Assembly (NCBI GenBank): GCA_958295805.1
Contig: OY282373.1
Coordinates: 1,149,001 to 1,213,000 of the forward strand
DNA: 64,000 bases
From: an uncultured Nitrospirales bacterium
GTDB lineage: Bacteria; Nitrospirota; Nitrospiria; Nitrospirales; UBA8639
Direction of reading: 5' to 3'
Made by a program: the position numbers and the translations under genes. The notes beneath the pieces are model-generated. The model saw only the letters and a program-made list of their open reading frames with translations. It was not told the DNA's origin and searched no databases. Below are positions 42,160 to 52,845 of the stretch, one piece after another (position 1 is the first letter of the stretch; every line of letters begins with the position of its first letter).

Positions 42160-45100
42160 ATGAGTGATTTCCAGCCTGTATACGGTTTGCCCCGTCAACA
42201 AGGTCTTTATGACCCGCGGTTTGAGAAAGACGGGTGCGGGATAGGCTTCGTCGTCAATATTAAAGGGCAGAAGTCCCACGCCATTGTTCAACAATCCCTC
42301 CAGGTCTTGAAAAATCTCCATCATCGCGGGGCGCAGGGCTGTGATCCCCGTACCGGTGACGGGGCGGGGATTCTCCTCCAGATTTCTCATGAGTTTTTCA
42401 GAAGAGTGGCGGGCGAACTCGGTATCCGATTGCCGGAAGCAGGCGGATACGGCGTCGGGATGGTGTTTCTCCCACAAGATGAACCGCTTCGTCGGCAATG
42501 CGAAGGCTTGTTTGAATCGATCATCCGAGAAGAAGGTCTGCGGTTTTTAGGATGGCGCGACGTGCCCGTAAAGTTAGCGCACGTGGGGAATCAGGCCAGA
42601 CAAACCCTTCCGCACATTCGACAGTTCTTTCTCGCCCGCGACGTTTTGAATGAATTCCAATTTGAACGGAAACTGTACGTGGTGCGAAAACGAATTGCGC
42701 AAGCCGTGCGCGAGTCCGCGTTGGTCGAACGGGGTAAGGTCTATATCTGTAGCTTGTCGTCCAATACGGTTGTCTATAAAGGTATGTTGTTGCCTGAGCA
42801 GCTTGATCAGTTTTTTCCTGATCTGGCCGACGGCACTATGATCTCGGCGCTTGGATTGATCCATTCCCGTTTCAGCACGAATACCTTTCCGACTTGGTCT
42901 CTGGCTCATCCGTATCGCTACATCGTCCATAACGGCGAAATCAACACGTTGCGTGGCAACGTCAATTGGATGCGGGCGCGACAGGGGAAACTGGCGTCGA
43001 ACGTGTTCGGAGAAGACCTCGAAAAGCTGTATCCGATTGTGTTCGAGCCTCAGAGTGATTCCGCGTGTCTGGACAATGCGATTGAATTCCTGGTGATGGC
43101 CGGGCGATCGCTTCCTCACGCCATGATGATGCTGATTCCAGAACCGTGGGTCGGGAATCCCCAAATGAAGTTGGATCGTCGCGGGTTTTACGAGTATCAC
43201 GCGGCCATGATGGAGCCGTGGGACGGCCCTGCAGCGGTGGCCTTTACCGATGGGAAATTAGTCGGTGCCACACTGGATCGTAATGGATTGCGACCGTGTC
43301 GCTATCAGGTGACGACGGACGACCTGGTGGTGCTGGCCTCCGAAGCCGGCGTTCTTCCCACGGACGTCGCAAACATTCGCCAGAAAGGTCGGCTTCAACC
43401 GGGACGCATGTTTCTGGTGGATACGGTCAAAGGTCGCATCATTGACGATGAAGAGATTAAAGCGGAGATCGTGAGTCGCCAACCCTATCGATCCTGGGTC
43501 ACGCAACATCGGGTGTCCTTGGATGAGTTGCCGGACCCGTTGAGTGTGCCACAACCGGATCATCCGACGCTCCGGCAACGCCAGCATGCCTTCGGCGTCA
43601 CGATTGAAGAGTTGAAGATGGTCCTGTCTCCCATGGGCATTAACGGAGAAGAGCCGACCTCTTCCATGGGTACGGATACGCCGCTTGCCGTGCTGTCGAA
43701 CCGGCCGCAGCTCTTGCCGAAATACTTTAAGCAACTCTTTGCTCAAGTCACGAATCCACCCATTGATCCGATCCGGGAACAACTGGTGATGTCGCTCGTG
43801 ACCAATATCGGGCCGAAGCCGAATCTGATTGCTGAAACGCCGGAGGCGTGCCGGCGCATTAAGGTCCAGCGGCCGATTTTGACGAACGCCGAACTGCAAA
43901 AGCTGAAGGAATTGGAAGACCCTCATTTCCGGTGTCAGACGCTTCCGATGCTGTTTCGAGTGTCGGAAGGGCCTGATGGATTGGGCGCGGCTGTGGATCA
44001 GGTGTGTGCGTCGGCGTCCAAAGCGATCAAAGAAGGATACAAATTTCTGATTTTGAGTGATCGGGGTCTTAATGAAGACTGGGCGCCCATCCCGAGTCTC
44101 TTGGGCATTTCCGCGGTACATCATCATCTGGTCCGCGAGGCCACTCGCACGGAAGTCGGCCTGATTCTGGAATCCGGCGAACCGCGGGACGTGCATCATT
44201 TTGCCTGTTTAATCGGATACGGCGCGGGGGTCGTGAATCCCTATCTCGTGTTTGAAACTTACGTGGATTTGGAACGGGACGGCTATTTGCCCGAGGGTGT
44301 GGACGCAGGGACGGCTTCCGACAAATTCATCAAGGCCATTAATAAAGGATTGCTGAAGATCTTCTCCAAAATGGGCATTTCCACGGTTCAATCCTACTGC
44401 GGGGCGCAAATTTTTGAAGCGGTGGGTCTGAGCCGGGAGTTGGTGGATCGGTACTTTACGGGAACGCCTTCTCGCGTTGAAGGCATCGGGATGCGGGAAA
44501 TCGGTGAAGAAACCTTGCGTCGACATACCTTGGCCTATACGCCCGTGCCCGTGCGTCAGTTGGATTTCGGCGGCGAAATTCACTATCGCATCCACGGCGA
44601 TCATCACAACTGGAATCCCGACACGATTGCGAAACTGCAACACGCGACGAAAACGAACGACGCCGCAACTTATGAAGAGTATGCGCAACTGGTTAATGAG
44701 GAAAGCCGCCGTCGCTCCAACCTGAGAGGGTTGTTCGATTTCAAATGGGCTCCGGAACCGGTTCCCCTGGAAGAAGTGGAACCCGCACAGGCCATCGTGA
44801 AACGGTTTACCACGGGCGCCATGTCCTATGGGGCCATTAGTAAAGAGTCCCATGAAACGTTGGCGATTGCCATGAATCGAATCGGCGGCAAGAGTAACAC
44901 GGGCGAGGGGGGAGAAGACGCTGAACGTTTTATCCCCTTACCCAACGGCGATTCGAAGAACTCCTACATCAAACAGGTCGCCTCGGGTCGTTTTGGCGTG
45001 ACCGCGAATTATTTAGTGAACGCCAAAGAACTCCAGATCAAAATGGCACAAGGCGCCAAGCCTGGGGAGGGTGGTCAACTTCCGGGGCATAAGGTCGATG

Positions 45101-46719
45101 ACGTCATTGCCAAGATGCGATTTTCGACTCCCGGCGTCGGGCTGATTTCCCCGCCGCCCCATCATGACATTTATTCCATCGAAGACTTGGCTCAACTCAT
45201 TTTTGATTTGAAAAATTCGAATCCGGAAGCCGACGTATCGGTCAAGCTGGTTTCGGAGGTCGGCGTCGGGACGGTGGCGGCCGGGGTGTCGAAAGCGCAT
45301 GCCGACAAGGTTTTGATCAGCGGCGATTCAGGCGGGACCGGCGCGTCTCCGCTCTCGTCAATCAAATACGCTGGGCTTCCTTGGGAACTTGGCGTGGCGG
45401 AAACCCATCAAACCTTGGTCCTCAATGATCTGCGGAGTCGGATCAGAGTGGAAACCGACGGGCAAATGAAGACGGGCCGAGACGTGGTGATTGCCGCGCT
45501 GCTGGGAGCGGAGGAGTTTGGATTTTCCACGGCTCCGTTAATCGTCGAAGGCTGCGTGATGATGCGGAAGTGCCATTTGAACACCTGCCCGGTTGGCGTG
45601 GCGACGCAAGATCCGGAACTGCGCAAACGATTTACCGGTCAACCTGAACACGTGGTGAATTTTTTCTTTTTTGTGGCTGAGGAAGTTCGTCGGTTGATGG
45701 CGAACCTTGGTTTCAGGAAATTTACCGACGTGATCGGGCGAGTCGATAAACTCAAAGTCCAAAAAGCCATGGACCACTGGAAGGCCAAAGGATTGGATCT
45801 TTCTCCGTTGCTCTGGAAGCCCGAGGTCGAGCCTCACGTCAAAACGTATTGCGTCGATCCTCAGGATCACGGGTTGGACGCCGTGCTGGATAACAAGTTG
45901 GTCGAACTGTGCCGACCGGCCATTGAGCGAGGGGAGCCGGTGTCGCTTGATCTCCCCATTCGGAACACCGACCGGACGACGGGGACGATTCTGTCGAGTC
46001 ACGTTGCGCGGAAATATGGGGAAGAGGGTTTACCGTCCGATACCATCACGATCAACTTCGCCGGCTCAGCGGGTCAGTCGTTTGGTGCCTACGTGTCTCG
46101 CGGCATTCTGTTGCGGCTCGAGGGTGAATCAAATGATTATCTCGGCAAAGGCCTCTCTGGTGGAAAAATTATTGTAATCCCCCCCAAGGGCTGTAGGTTT
46201 GAGCCGGAAGAAACGATTTTGATCGGCAACACGTCGCTGTATGGGGCGACCGGAGGGGAGTGCTATTTCTACGGCACGGCGGGAGAACGATTTGCAGTCA
46301 GAAACAGCGGGGTGCGGGCCGTGATTGAAGGGACCGGGGACCATGGGTGTGAATATATGACCGGCGGGGTCGTGGTGGTCCTGGGACGGACGGGTCGCAA
46401 TTTTGCGGCGGGCATGTCCGGTGGCGAAGCCTACGTGTTTGATGAGGACGGCAAGTTTGCCTCCCGGTGCAACCTGGGCATGGTCGAGTTGGAACACGTG
46501 GTTGACCCTCAGGATATCCAAACCTTGCGGACCATGATTGAGGCGCACCTGCGGCACACGGGTAGTCGAAAAGCCAGGATGATCATCGATTCCTGGCGGG
46601 GTGCGTTGTCCAAGTTTGTCAAGGTGATGCCGATGGATTACAAGCGCGTTCTTGCTCAACGCAAAGCCGCCTCGGCGAAGAAAGTCAGTTGTGAAAAAGA
46701 GGTGATCGTACATGGGTGA
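42160..46719 (+). CDS. gltB: Glutamate synthase, large subunit
   Basis: GltB (1519 residues, the usual length) combines glutamine amidotransferase and synthase. Cys26 in [16 protein letters not shown] is the likely N-terminal nucleophile after propeptide removal. The synthase half has [16 protein letters not shown] and [20 protein letters not shown] near residue 1050, and the three 3Fe-4S cysteines are C1132, C1138 and C1143 in [16 protein letters not shown]. The C-terminal beta-helix includes [20 protein letters not shown]. Ammonia from glutamine is channelled to 2-oxoglutarate to give two glutamates. Its stop overlaps the gltD start by eight bases. GOGAT also supplies the glutamate from which glutamine for GlmS is made. 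Confidence 0.97.
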   Translation: MSDFQPVYGLPRQQGLYDPRFEKDGCGIGFVVNIKGQKSHAIVQQSLQVLKNLHHRGAQGCDPRTGDGAGILLQISHEFFRRVAGELGIRLPEAGGYGVGMVFLPQDEPLRRQCEGLFESIIREEGLRFLGWRDVPVKLAHVGNQARQTLPHIRQFFLARDVLNEFQFERKLYVVRKRIAQAVRESALVERGKVYICSLSSNTVVYKGMLLPEQLDQFFPDLADGTMISALGLIHSRFSTNTFPTWSLAHPYRYIVHNGEINTLRGNVNWMRARQGKLASNVFGEDLEKLYPIVFEPQSDSACLDNAIEFLVMAGRSLPHAMMMLIPEPWVGNPQMKLDRRGFYEYHAAMMEPWDGPAAVAFTDGKLVGATLDRNGLRPCRYQVTTDDLVVLASEAGVLPTDVANIRQKGRLQPGRMFLVDTVKGRIIDDEEIKAEIVSRQPYRSWVTQHRVSLDELPDPLSVPQPDHPTLRQRQHAFGVTIEELKMVLSPMGINGEEPTSSMGTDTPLAVLSNRPQLLPKYFKQLFAQVTNPPIDPIREQLVMSLVTNIGPKPNLIAETPEACRRIKVQRPILTNAELQKLKELEDPHFRCQTLPMLFRVSEGPDGLGAAVDQVCASASKAIKEGYKFLILSDRGLNEDWAPIPSLLGISAVHHHLVREATRTEVGLILESGEPRDVHHFACLIGYGAGVVNPYLVFETYVDLERDGYLPEGVDAGTASDKFIKAINKGLLKIFSKMGISTVQSYCGAQIFEAVGLSRELVDRYFTGTPSRVEGIGMREIGEETLRRHTLAYTPVPVRQLDFGGEIHYRIHGDHHNWNPDTIAKLQHATKTNDAATYEEYAQLVNEESRRRSNLRGLFDFKWAPEPVPLEEVEPAQAIVKRFTTGAMSYGAISKESHETLAIAMNRIGGKSNTGEGGEDAERFIPLPNGDSKNSYIKQVASGRFGVTANYLVNAKELQIKMAQGAKPGEGGQLPGHKVDDVIAKMRFSTPGVGLISPPPHHDIYSIEDLAQLIFDLKNSNPEADVSVKLVSEVGVGTVAAGVSKAHADKVLISGDSGGTGASPLSSIKYAGLPWELGVAETHQTLVLNDLRSRIRVETDGQMKTGRDVVIAALLGAEEFGFSTAPLIVEGCVMMRKCHLNTCPVGVATQDPELRKRFTGQPEHVVNFFFFVAEEVRRLMANLGFRKFTDVIGRVDKLKVQKAMDHWKAKGLDLSPLLWKPEVEPHVKTYCVDPQDHGLDAVLDNKLVELCRPAIERGEPVSLDLPIRNTDRTTGTILSSHVARKYGEEGLPSDTITINFAGSAGQSFGAYVSRGILLRLEGESNDYLGKGLSGGKIIVIPPKGCRFEPEETILIGNTSLYGATGGECYFYGTAGERFAVRNSGVRAVIEGTGDHGCEYMTGGVVVVLGRTGRNFAAGMSGGEAYVFDEDGKFASRCNLGMVELEHVVDPQDIQTLRTMIEAHLRHTGSRKARMIIDSWRGALSKFVKVMPMDYKRVLAQRKAASAKKVSCEKEVIVHG

Positions 46720-48148
46720 TCCCAGGGGATTTTTACGGATTGCCCGTGAAGGTCCCGCGCGTCGGCCGGTCGAACTTCGCGTCCTGGATTGGAATGAGTT
46801 TTACGAACCCTTTCTGGATGAAAAACTGCGCAACCAGGGCGGGCGGTGTATGGATTGCGGGGTGCCCTTTTGCCAGAGCAACAATGGCTGTCCCGTGGCG
46901 AATCTGATTCCCGAGTGGAATGATCTGGTGCATCGTGGTCGGTGGCAGGATGCACTCAAGGCGCTCCACTCGACGAATAATTTTCCTGAATTTACGGGTC
47001 GGTTGTGTCCCGCGCCGTGTGAATCGGCGTGCGTGCTCGGGATCAACGCCGATCCCGTCTCCATTCGGGTGATTGAATGGAACATCATCGACCGCGGGTT
47101 TGACGAAGGGTGGATCGAACCGGTGATGCCGGTGACCACGACCGGCAAGACCGTGGCGGTCGTCGGTTCGGGCCCGGCCGGTTTGGCCGCAGCTCAACAG
47201 TTAGCCAGAGTCGGCCACAACGTCACAGTGTTTGAAAAGGCGGATCGGATAGGCGGGTTGCTTCGCTACGGCATTCCGGATTTCAAAATGGAGAAGTGGG
47301 TTATTGATCGGCGGTTGGGTCAGATGTCGGCGGAGGGCGTGCAGTTTGAAACCAACGTCCACGTCGGGATGGATATCACGGGCGAGACCCTGTCACAACG
47401 GTTCGATGCCGTATGCCTCGCCTTGGGAGCTGAACATGCGCGCGATTTGCCGGTGCCTGGTCGGGACCTCAAGGGCATCCACTTTGCCATGGAGTATCTG
47501 ACTCAACAAAATAAACTGAATGCCGGGGATGGTCCTCCCGGGGAGAGGATCACGGCAAAAGATAAACGAGTCGTCATTATCGGCGGTGGTGATACCGGAT
47601 CCGATTGCCTGGGCACTGCGCATCGACAAGGGTGTAAGGAAGTTCATCAGTTTGAGTTGTTGCCTGAACCGCCGCCTCAGCGCGCTGAGGCCACGCCGTG
47701 GCCTTTGTGGCCCATGCAGTTACGTACTTCTCACGCGCACGAGGAAGGCTGTGATCGGCAGTGGCGCGTGTCAACCACGAAGTTCTCCGGGGTCAATGGT
47801 CGCGTCGCAAAATTGCACGCCCACCGCGTGTCGTTGGAAGCAGGAAAATTGACTGCCCTTCCTGACTCCGATTTCGACATGGATGTCGATTTGGTGCTGT
47901 TGGCCATGGGCTTTACCGGACCGGTTCACGGCGGATTACTCGATGGTCTTGGCGTGAACTACGACATGCGCGGAAACGTCGTCGTAGACGAAAACTTCAT
48001 GACGAACAAAGAAGGAATCTTTGCGGCAGGTGATACCAAGCGTGGAGCGTCTCTCATTGTTTGGGCCATCTCCGAAGGCCGCAAAGCTGCCGCGGCGATT
48101 GACGCGTATCTCAGCGCCGGAAAGAGTTTATCGGCTCCATCCTCCTGA
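46712..48148 (+). CDS. gltD: Glutamate synthase, small subunit
   Basis: The 478-residue beta subunit of GOGAT takes electrons from NADPH through FAD to the Fe-S clusters. The N-terminal cysteine motifs are [20 protein letters not shown] and [12 protein letters not shown], which bind two 4Fe-4S clusters at the subunit interface. FAD binding is seen in [20 protein letters not shown] near residue 149 and NADPH binding in [20 protein letters not shown] near residue 287. [19 protein letters not shown] near the end matches the conserved FAD end. It overlaps gltB, and the two are surely co-translated. Confidence 0.97.
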   Translation: MGDPRGFLRIAREGPARRPVELRVLDWNEFYEPFLDEKLRNQGGRCMDCGVPFCQSNNGCPVANLIPEWNDLVHRGRWQDALKALHSTNNFPEFTGRLCPAPCESACVLGINADPVSIRVIEWNIIDRGFDEGWIEPVMPVTTTGKTVAVVGSGPAGLAAAQQLARVGHNVTVFEKADRIGGLLRYGIPDFKMEKWVIDRRLGQMSAEGVQFETNVHVGMDITGETLSQRFDAVCLALGAEHARDLPVPGRDLKGIHFAMEYLTQQNKLNAGDGPPGERITAKDKRVVIIGGGDTGSDCLGTAHRQGCKEVHQFELLPEPPPQRAEATPWPLWPMQLRTSHAHEEGCDRQWRVSTTKFSGVNGRVAKLHAHRVSLEAGKLTALPDSDFDMDVDLVLLAMGFTGPVHGGLLDGLGVNYDMRGNVVVDENFMTNKEGIFAAGDTKRGASLIVWAISEGRKAAAAIDAYLSAGKSLSAPSS

Positions 48149-48225
48149 GTGTTTCTGCTGTATTCCTCTCCTCTCGCACGCCTCGTTTTCCCTCTGGCAC
48201 GTGACCCTTGGTCGTTCAACACCGG

Positions 48226-49122
48226 TCAGCGACTGGGCACGCTCTTTTTGTTGGATTGACTACGCGTCGATTTCTTGAGGGCTTGTTGAATGGCCTGAAT
48301 GAGTCGGTTTTCAATTTCTGCGATTTCGTTATCACCAACGTCGAGAACTTTTCCCCCCTGAGCCACCTTTTCATACTGCGCCTTGATCTTGAGCGCGGTC
48401 TGGTTGTTGGCCTGAGATTCTAATTTCACCAGGTACTGGTTGCGGAAACCGGCCACCTCGATCAAAAGAGAAGCGGAAGTTTTTCGTTCCGTGACGAACA
48501 CGGCTTTTTGGTCCGTCTCCATCGTTGCCATCACGGCATACCCGTGTTGGGCTAAGGCTCGTCTGGTGGCGTTGACGACGTCGGGCAACGCGTGGGTGAG
48601 TGGTGTGGCCTTTACCGTCTGCATATTGGTTTGAAGAGATTTTCGAAAAATCTCTCGTTGCCTGCGTAACCATTGGGCACCGTCTTTGAGTTTCTGGTTC
48701 TCTCTTTGAAGTTTCTGATTGTCCTTTTGGAATTTCTGATTGTCTTCGTTTAACGTCGACACTTGTTGGAGAAGGTGACGTTTTTCCGCGGCAAGAGCCT
48801 TGCCGGTTTGCTGAGCACGTTTCAGCTGCCTCGCAAGGCCCTTCTGCTTGTCTCGCAGTTCCTGATTGTGAAGTTCCTGATTGCGCAGTTCCTGATTGAG
48901 CCGATCAACCTGTTCCTGGAGAACACGATTTCCTTCCTGAAGCGTCGTCATCATGGTTTCTTGTTTGACGATTTGTTTTTTGAGCTGCTCCTTTTCCTCA
49001 ATGAGAGGCGTGTTGTCAGGAGGACAACCGGTTGACGCGATGAAGGCGAGAATGAGGGGAATGCCTTGGGCCAGAGACCCTGCCAAGCGTCGAACGTTCT
49101 GGAACGGTTGATCGGTGGTCAC
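48226..49122 (-). CDS. Coiled-coil lipoprotein candidate of unknown function
   Basis: This 298-residue protein starts at GTG 49122 with a hydrophobic segment IPLILAFIASTGC that ends in a possible lipobox (S-T-G-C, not the usual L-x-x-C). About 110 residues of heptad-like, Gln/Glu/Lys/Leu-rich coiled coil follow, with decayed repeats such as NQELRNQELHNQELRDKQKG and NQKFQKDNQKLQRENQKLKD. The last 130 residues form a mixed alpha/beta domain (ALAQHGYAVMATMETDQKAV). It is convergent with gltD. An envelope role is likely; I do not recognise the family. Confidence 0.6.
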   Translation of the reverse strand: MTTDQPFQNVRRLAGSLAQGIPLILAFIASTGCPPDNTPLIEEKEQLKKQIVKQETMMTTLQEGNRVLQEQVDRLNQELRNQELHNQELRDKQKGLARQLKRAQQTGKALAAEKRHLLQQVSTLNEDNQKFQKDNQKLQRENQKLKDGAQWLRRQREIFRKSLQTNMQTVKATPLTHALPDVVNATRRALAQHGYAVMATMETDQKAVFVTERKTSASLLIEVAGFRNQYLVKLESQANNQTALKIKAQYEKVAQGGKVLDVGDNEIAEIENRLIQAIQQALKKSTRSQSNKKSVPSR

Positions 49123-49331
49123 GGTGTTGGCTCAGTCTCTCGTGGGCACCTGATTCAGAGAATGGTTGACTCTCGCTGATGACTGTGCCGGCATTCTGAA
49201 TACGGGACCGGATTGTAGGTCTCTTACAAAGCGAATGCAAATTCAACATGTTCTACTCTTTCCCTTTCATCACAATTCCACGCCGTCGTGTGGTCTCGCG
49301 AGGGGAAAGAAATCAGTCAGAAGGAGAACGT

Positions 49332-49470
49332 GATGCGACACGTTCGTTGCCTGCTTCTTATGGTCGGTTGTTTGGGAGTTGGAGCCGTTTAGGTTCAGGC
49401 TTTGTCGAAGAAGCGTTATTGAAGAAGGCTGGGGAAGAACTACGGGCCGAGGATTCGCAGACGACCCTGT
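49332..49470 (+). pseudogene. Remnant of a small secreted protein gene
   Basis: AGAAGGAGAA (49319-49328) precedes ATG 49332, which opens a signal-peptide-like MRHVRCLLLMVGCLGVGAV and then stops at TAG 49389. After that, a shifted frame encodes EEALLKKAGEELRAEDSQTT, which looks like the start of a real protein. One stop and one frameshift would be needed to rejoin them. It ends against the convergent gene at 49474. The reading as a decayed gene is uncertain; the good ribosome site is the best evidence. Confidence 0.35.
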
Positions 49471-49473
49471 ACG

Positions 49474-50487
49474 TTATGGTTCTACCAGAATATCGACAAA
49501 AGCCGGCAAACTGTCCGCCCCGTGGACGTCGGTCACCCGGAGTTTGAAACGAAAGAGACGAGGTTGCACGACGAAAGGCGCTAAAAATCGAGCCTTGGGG
49601 GAATAGGGGTCAAGAAGGGCAATCTTACTACCTCGAATTTGAGACCAATGGTACTGTAAGGAGCCCCCTTCAGGATCGGAGCTTTGGAGGCCGTTTAAGG
49701 TCACGGGGTCTCCTGAGTAGACGATTTGCTCTGAACCTGAGTCCGCTAGGGGAGGTTCGTTTGGGGCAGAATCGACTTCCACCAGGACATCGAGCGCACG
49801 TTCCACTCCACGGTTGCTGACGGTGAGAGTCGTCGCGCCATTTCCAATCAACTGGAGTTGTCCGTTGTCACTGACGGTGATCACGGATTCATCGTCCACG
49901 TGGTAGGTCGTCCCGGTTGAGGCACTCCGAATTGAACGGACCGTTCCGTCTGCGAATCGTCCCACCACCGGCAGGTCGATGATCTTTCCTAAAAAATCGA
50001 GTTGATCGTAGACCCTTACGGCACCGGCTCGTCCAAATTTTAACGGTTTGTCCGTCTGAAATTCGATGTCTTCCAAGGAGGTTTGAGGTTGGATCTGGAG
50101 GAGCACTTCGTCGAAGATCGCCCATTCTTCGTCCTCGGATTGCAGGCCCTCTTGTTCCGCGACGGCCAAGAGCCGATAGGTGCCAATGGCGGCTTTGGGT
50201 GGTTGAAGGTCAACGCCGAAGGGTGGAGACGTGGCGACTGTTGCCAACTTTTCTTCAACGAATTCCTTGAGCATGTCTTCCTGTTCCCCGTACCAATAGA
50301 ATCTGACCTTGGTGATTCCCGTCACTTCTCCAGTCGTGAGCACCACGGAAATTTTTTGGTTGGAGGGGTGGACGCTGGATTCTTTCGGTTGCGCGATGGA
50401 GAAGGCCGCGGCATCCCGCGGAATGCCCGAATGCACGAGCATGAAAAAGAAGATCAAGTTGACCAGACGGGAGAAGACCAGTTTCAC
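49474..50487 (-). CDS. Secreted protein with PKD/REJ-like domain
   Basis: This protein (337 residues from GTG 50487) has a signal peptide FSRLVNLIFFFMLVHSGIPR. The N-terminal part KVRFYWYGEQEDMLKEF and GVDLQPPKAAIGTYRLLAVA is a beta-rich domain. A Big_2-like piece (ESVITVSDNGQLQLIGNGAT) follows, and the C-terminus is a PKD/REJ-like domain with PPLADSGSEQIVYSGDPVTL and NGLQSSDPEGGSLQYHWSQI. Such domains bind surfaces or proteins. GGTGAGGTGG supports the GTG start; an ATG at 50550 would add 21 residues before the signal peptide. Function unknown. Confidence 0.7.
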   Translation of the reverse strand: MKLVFSRLVNLIFFFMLVHSGIPRDAAAFSIAQPKESSVHPSNQKISVVLTTGEVTGITKVRFYWYGEQEDMLKEFVEEKLATVATSPPFGVDLQPPKAAIGTYRLLAVAEQEGLQSEDEEWAIFDEVLLQIQPQTSLEDIEFQTDKPLKFGRAGAVRVYDQLDFLGKIIDLPVVGRFADGTVRSIRSASTGTTYHVDDESVITVSDNGQLQLIGNGATTLTVSNRGVERALDVLVEVDSAPNEPPLADSGSEQIVYSGDPVTLNGLQSSDPEGGSLQYHWSQIRGSKIALLDPYSPKARFLAPFVVQPRLFRFKLRVTDVHGADSLPAFVDILVEP

Positions 50488-50654
50488 AACCACCTCACCA
50501 CGCACGCAGAGAACATAATCTGGCTCTAGTCTACGGTTGTGGAAAATCATTATGCAACGAAGAAATCGAATGGGGAGGAGCGTGTGTCTTCAAACCTGTT
50601 GTTTTTTATGGATTTTGTCTTCAACGTGAATCAAAAATGTTTTGAAATTCTGCC

Positions 50655-50683
50655 TTGCGTCCTGCGTCGGCTTGTGCTATAAG
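50655..50683 (+). promoter_or_regulatory. Possible sigma-70 promoter of the small cupredoxin gene
   Basis: TTGCGT at 50655-50660 and TATAAG at 50678-50683 are 17 bases apart, giving a moderate match. Transcription would begin near 50690, some 120 bases before the cupredoxin-like gene and just before a short upstream frame. Confidence 0.45.
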
Positions 50684-50705
50684 TACCTCTACTTGCTTCG
50701 GGAAA

Positions 50706-50804
50706 ATGAAAGTGCTGGAGCAGGTCCGTTTGAAAATGGAAATAACCTTGAAGGTTTTCAAGTGGCAATTTTTTATTAACGTCTTTTTATTGTTGAGGAG
50801 GTAG
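50706..50804 (+). CDS. Possible 32-codon leader peptide
   Basis: ATG 50706 opens a frame of 32 codons (MKVLEQVRLKMEITLKVFKW, then QFFINVFLLLRR) whose stop TAG (50802-50804) lies in the ribosome-binding region TTGAGGAGGTAG of the next gene. A ribosome finishing it would be placed on the start of the cupredoxin gene, as in a leader peptide or coupled pair. It has only a weak ribosome site of its own (CGGG), so it may be chance. Confidence 0.3.
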   Translation: MKVLEQVRLKMEITLKVFKWQFFINVFLLLRR

Positions 50805-50807
50805 GCA

Positions 50808-51302
50808 ATGCACAAGGTGCTTCTATCCGTCCTTTTGAGTGTTATGTTGGTGGCAGCCGGTTCGTCAGTTGCCCTCGCGTTGCAGTCCGGTGGATTTAGT
50901 GTGGGCAATCTTGAAACCGGTTCTGTCGTTGGTCAATCCTTTAAGAGTCTTGATGTCGACCTTGAATTCACCGCTTTAATGCTCGGCGGGAAGAAAGCCT
51001 GGTATCCTGGCACCGCGATTCTGGATCTGCGAAACCAGGGAACATTAGGTCGGAGAGGTCAGCCCATCTTAATCAAAGTCACTAATACCCTGAAGGGTGA
51101 GCATGGATTCAACCTTTCTGCTGATTCGGCTTTTGCGGGTCCCACCTCGATGCAGGTTGAAATTACGGTGAAGCCTGGAGAAACCAGATATATTGGTATC
51201 CCCATGAGCGATCTGACGTTTGTTACCGCTCCTGGCAGCATGAAGGTCAGATGTCAGCTTCATGAAGCTCACCTTACTTCGCATCTCATGATCTTTAAGT
51301 AA
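50808..51302 (+). CDS. Secreted cupredoxin-like protein
   Basis: This 164-residue protein has a signal peptide MHKVLLSVLLSVMLVAAGSS, then VALALQS, and a strong GAGGAGG ribosome site. The mature part is beta-rich. A type 1 copper site is suggested by His99 in LKGEHGFNLS and the C-terminal Cys149, His152 and Met161 in RCQLHEAHLTSHLM, where further His155 and His159 are unusual. Related secreted cupredoxins have CQLHPAH-type ends. It would be a periplasmic electron carrier or copper binder. It ends 35 bases before a strong terminator, so it is likely a monocistronic unit. Confidence 0.7.
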   Translation: MHKVLLSVLLSVMLVAAGSSVALALQSGGFSVGNLETGSVVGQSFKSLDVDLEFTALMLGGKKAWYPGTAILDLRNQGTLGRRGQPILIKVTNTLKGEHGFNLSADSAFAGPTSMQVEITVKPGETRYIGIPMSDLTFVTAPGSMKVRCQLHEAHLTSHLMIFK

Positions 51303-51336
51303 AAGGTCGATCCTCAGTTTTTTTGAGTGAAGACAC

Positions 51337-51374
51337 AAAAAGCCCCGTTCCATGTTGATGGAACGGGGCTTTTT
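51337..51374 (+). terminator. Rho-independent terminator
   Basis: A perfect 17-base stem AAAAAGCCCCGTTCCAT / ATGGAACGGGGCTTTTT with a GTTG loop follows the cupredoxin-like gene. The symmetric A and T ends let it work on both strands, though only the + strand gene is next to it. Confidence 0.95.
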
Positions 51375-51452
51375 ATTCTCCGAACGTCTTGGTCTTTCCC
51401 GCAAGCAAGAGCATGGTATCTTTCGCGTTCGTATTTTAACGTGTCCCCTTCC

Positions 51453-52670
51453 ATGATCCAGAAGACATATGATTATATCATCATTGGTGGCGGTATTATC
51501 GGTACGTCAACGGCATGGCAGTTACAGAAACGCCGGCCTGACCGAAAAATTCTGATAATCGAAAAGGAGGAGCAATTTGCCCGTCACCAGACGGGACATA
51601 ATAGCGGCGTCATTCATGCCGGCGTGTATTACCAGCCCGGCAGTCTCAAGGCCAGATTTTGCAAACGGGGGGTCGTTGAAACCATCAACTTTTGCAGGCA
51701 GCAAGAGATACCGTATGACAGGTGTGGAAAACTGTTGGTCGCCACGGACGCTGGCGAACTTGAACGCATGCATGCCTTGTACGGACGTTGCCGGGAAAAC
51801 GGTATTGTGTCGGAACTGCTGGATAAAGAGCAGTTGGCCGAACGTGAACCGGCAGTGACCGGTTCAGGCGCGATCTTTGTCCCGGAGACCGGCATCGTTG
51901 ACTATAAAAAAGTTTGTACGGCTATGGCACACTGTTTCCAGGAACTGGGTGACGACGTCGCGTTAGGCATAAGGGTCAGGGACATCAGGGAAAATGAGCA
52001 ATGCGTAAACCTTGTGACATCATGTGGGAGCTATTCAACCAAATATCTGATCAGTTGTGCCGGCCTTATGGCAGACCGGCTCGTGAGACTGCACGGAATC
52101 GAGGTGGATTTCCAGATCATACCGTTTCGAGGTGAATATTATCGGTTGCCGCCTCACCGGAATGGATTGATCCGGCATTTAATCTATCCGATTCCTGATC
52201 CCTACTTCCCCTTTCTCGGAGTACATCTGACACGAATGATAGACGGCAGTATTACCGTCGGCCCCAACGCCGTGCTTGGTTGGAAGCGAGAAGGGTACGG
52301 CAGATTTAACTTGGACCTGCGCGATACGGGTGAGATGATGGTTTCCACAGGTTTCTGGAAAGTATTGATCGCACACTTCTGCAGTGGTCTCCGTGAAATG
52401 GAAAACTCTGTATGGAAACGGGGTTATCTCAAACTGGTACAAAAATATTGTCCTCAACTGGTTCTGCACGACTTGTTACCGCATCCTGCGGGTATACGTG
52501 CTCAAGCGGTACTGAGCGATGGCACCCTGGTGCAAGATTTTCTCTTTGCCGAAAGTCCACGCAGCTTGCACGTGTGTCATGCCCCGTCCCCTGCGGCGAC
52601 GTCTGCGATACCCATTGGTGACTATATTTGTGACAGGATTCAGGAAAAGCATCATGACGCTCTCTTATAA
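51453..52670 (+). CDS. lhgO: L-2-hydroxyglutarate oxidase
   Basis: This 405-residue FAD enzyme of the DAO family oxidises L-2-hydroxyglutarate to 2-oxoglutarate and passes electrons to the quinone pool at the membrane. The FAD loop is YIIIGGGIIGTSTAWQLQKR near residue 7, and HQTGHNSGVIHAGVYYQPGS near residue 47 is a strong signature of LhgO. IPFRGEYYRLPPH and GPNAVLGWKREGYG follow, with LLPHPAGIRAQAVLSDG in the C-terminal part. ATG 51453 comes after the terminator; an in-frame start at 51327 would run through it and is rejected. The enzyme repairs or recycles this by-product of central metabolism. Confidence 0.93.
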   Translation: MIQKTYDYIIIGGGIIGTSTAWQLQKRRPDRKILIIEKEEQFARHQTGHNSGVIHAGVYYQPGSLKARFCKRGVVETINFCRQQEIPYDRCGKLLVATDAGELERMHALYGRCRENGIVSELLDKEQLAEREPAVTGSGAIFVPETGIVDYKKVCTAMAHCFQELGDDVALGIRVRDIRENEQCVNLVTSCGSYSTKYLISCAGLMADRLVRLHGIEVDFQIIPFRGEYYRLPPHRNGLIRHLIYPIPDPYFPFLGVHLTRMIDGSITVGPNAVLGWKREGYGRFNLDLRDTGEMMVSTGFWKVLIAHFCSGLREMENSVWKRGYLKLVQKYCPQLVLHDLLPHPAGIRAQAVLSDGTLVQDFLFAESPRSLHVCHAPSPAATSAIPIGDYICDRIQEKHHDALL

Positions 52671-52845
52671 ATATATCGTTCTGACGTGAGTCGGTATTTT
52701 TGCCGATAAGGGAAGCGTGTCAGTTGATCTTGCAGGCGGCGATCATGAAAGGGCAGGATGGTATTTGATATTGAACGGATGACGCTCTTATCCGGTAAAA
52801 AGCTTGGTGAGGATGTTGAAATTCAGTCCGTAGATTTCATTTCGT

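Noticed and set aside
49248-49547. 99-codon gene on the + strand
   Set aside because: Its start has no ribosome site and most of the peptide is unlike any protein. Only a short internal part, listed with the remnant at 49332, looks coding-derived.
51327-51452. Upstream extension of the L-2-hydroxyglutarate oxidase start
   Set aside because: The in-frame extension runs through a perfect rho-independent terminator, and the FAD-binding family start lies just after ATG 51453.
52756-52845. Short frame before the DUF192 gene
   Set aside because: It overlaps the start of DUF192 out of frame, has no ribosome site, and its peptide looks random.
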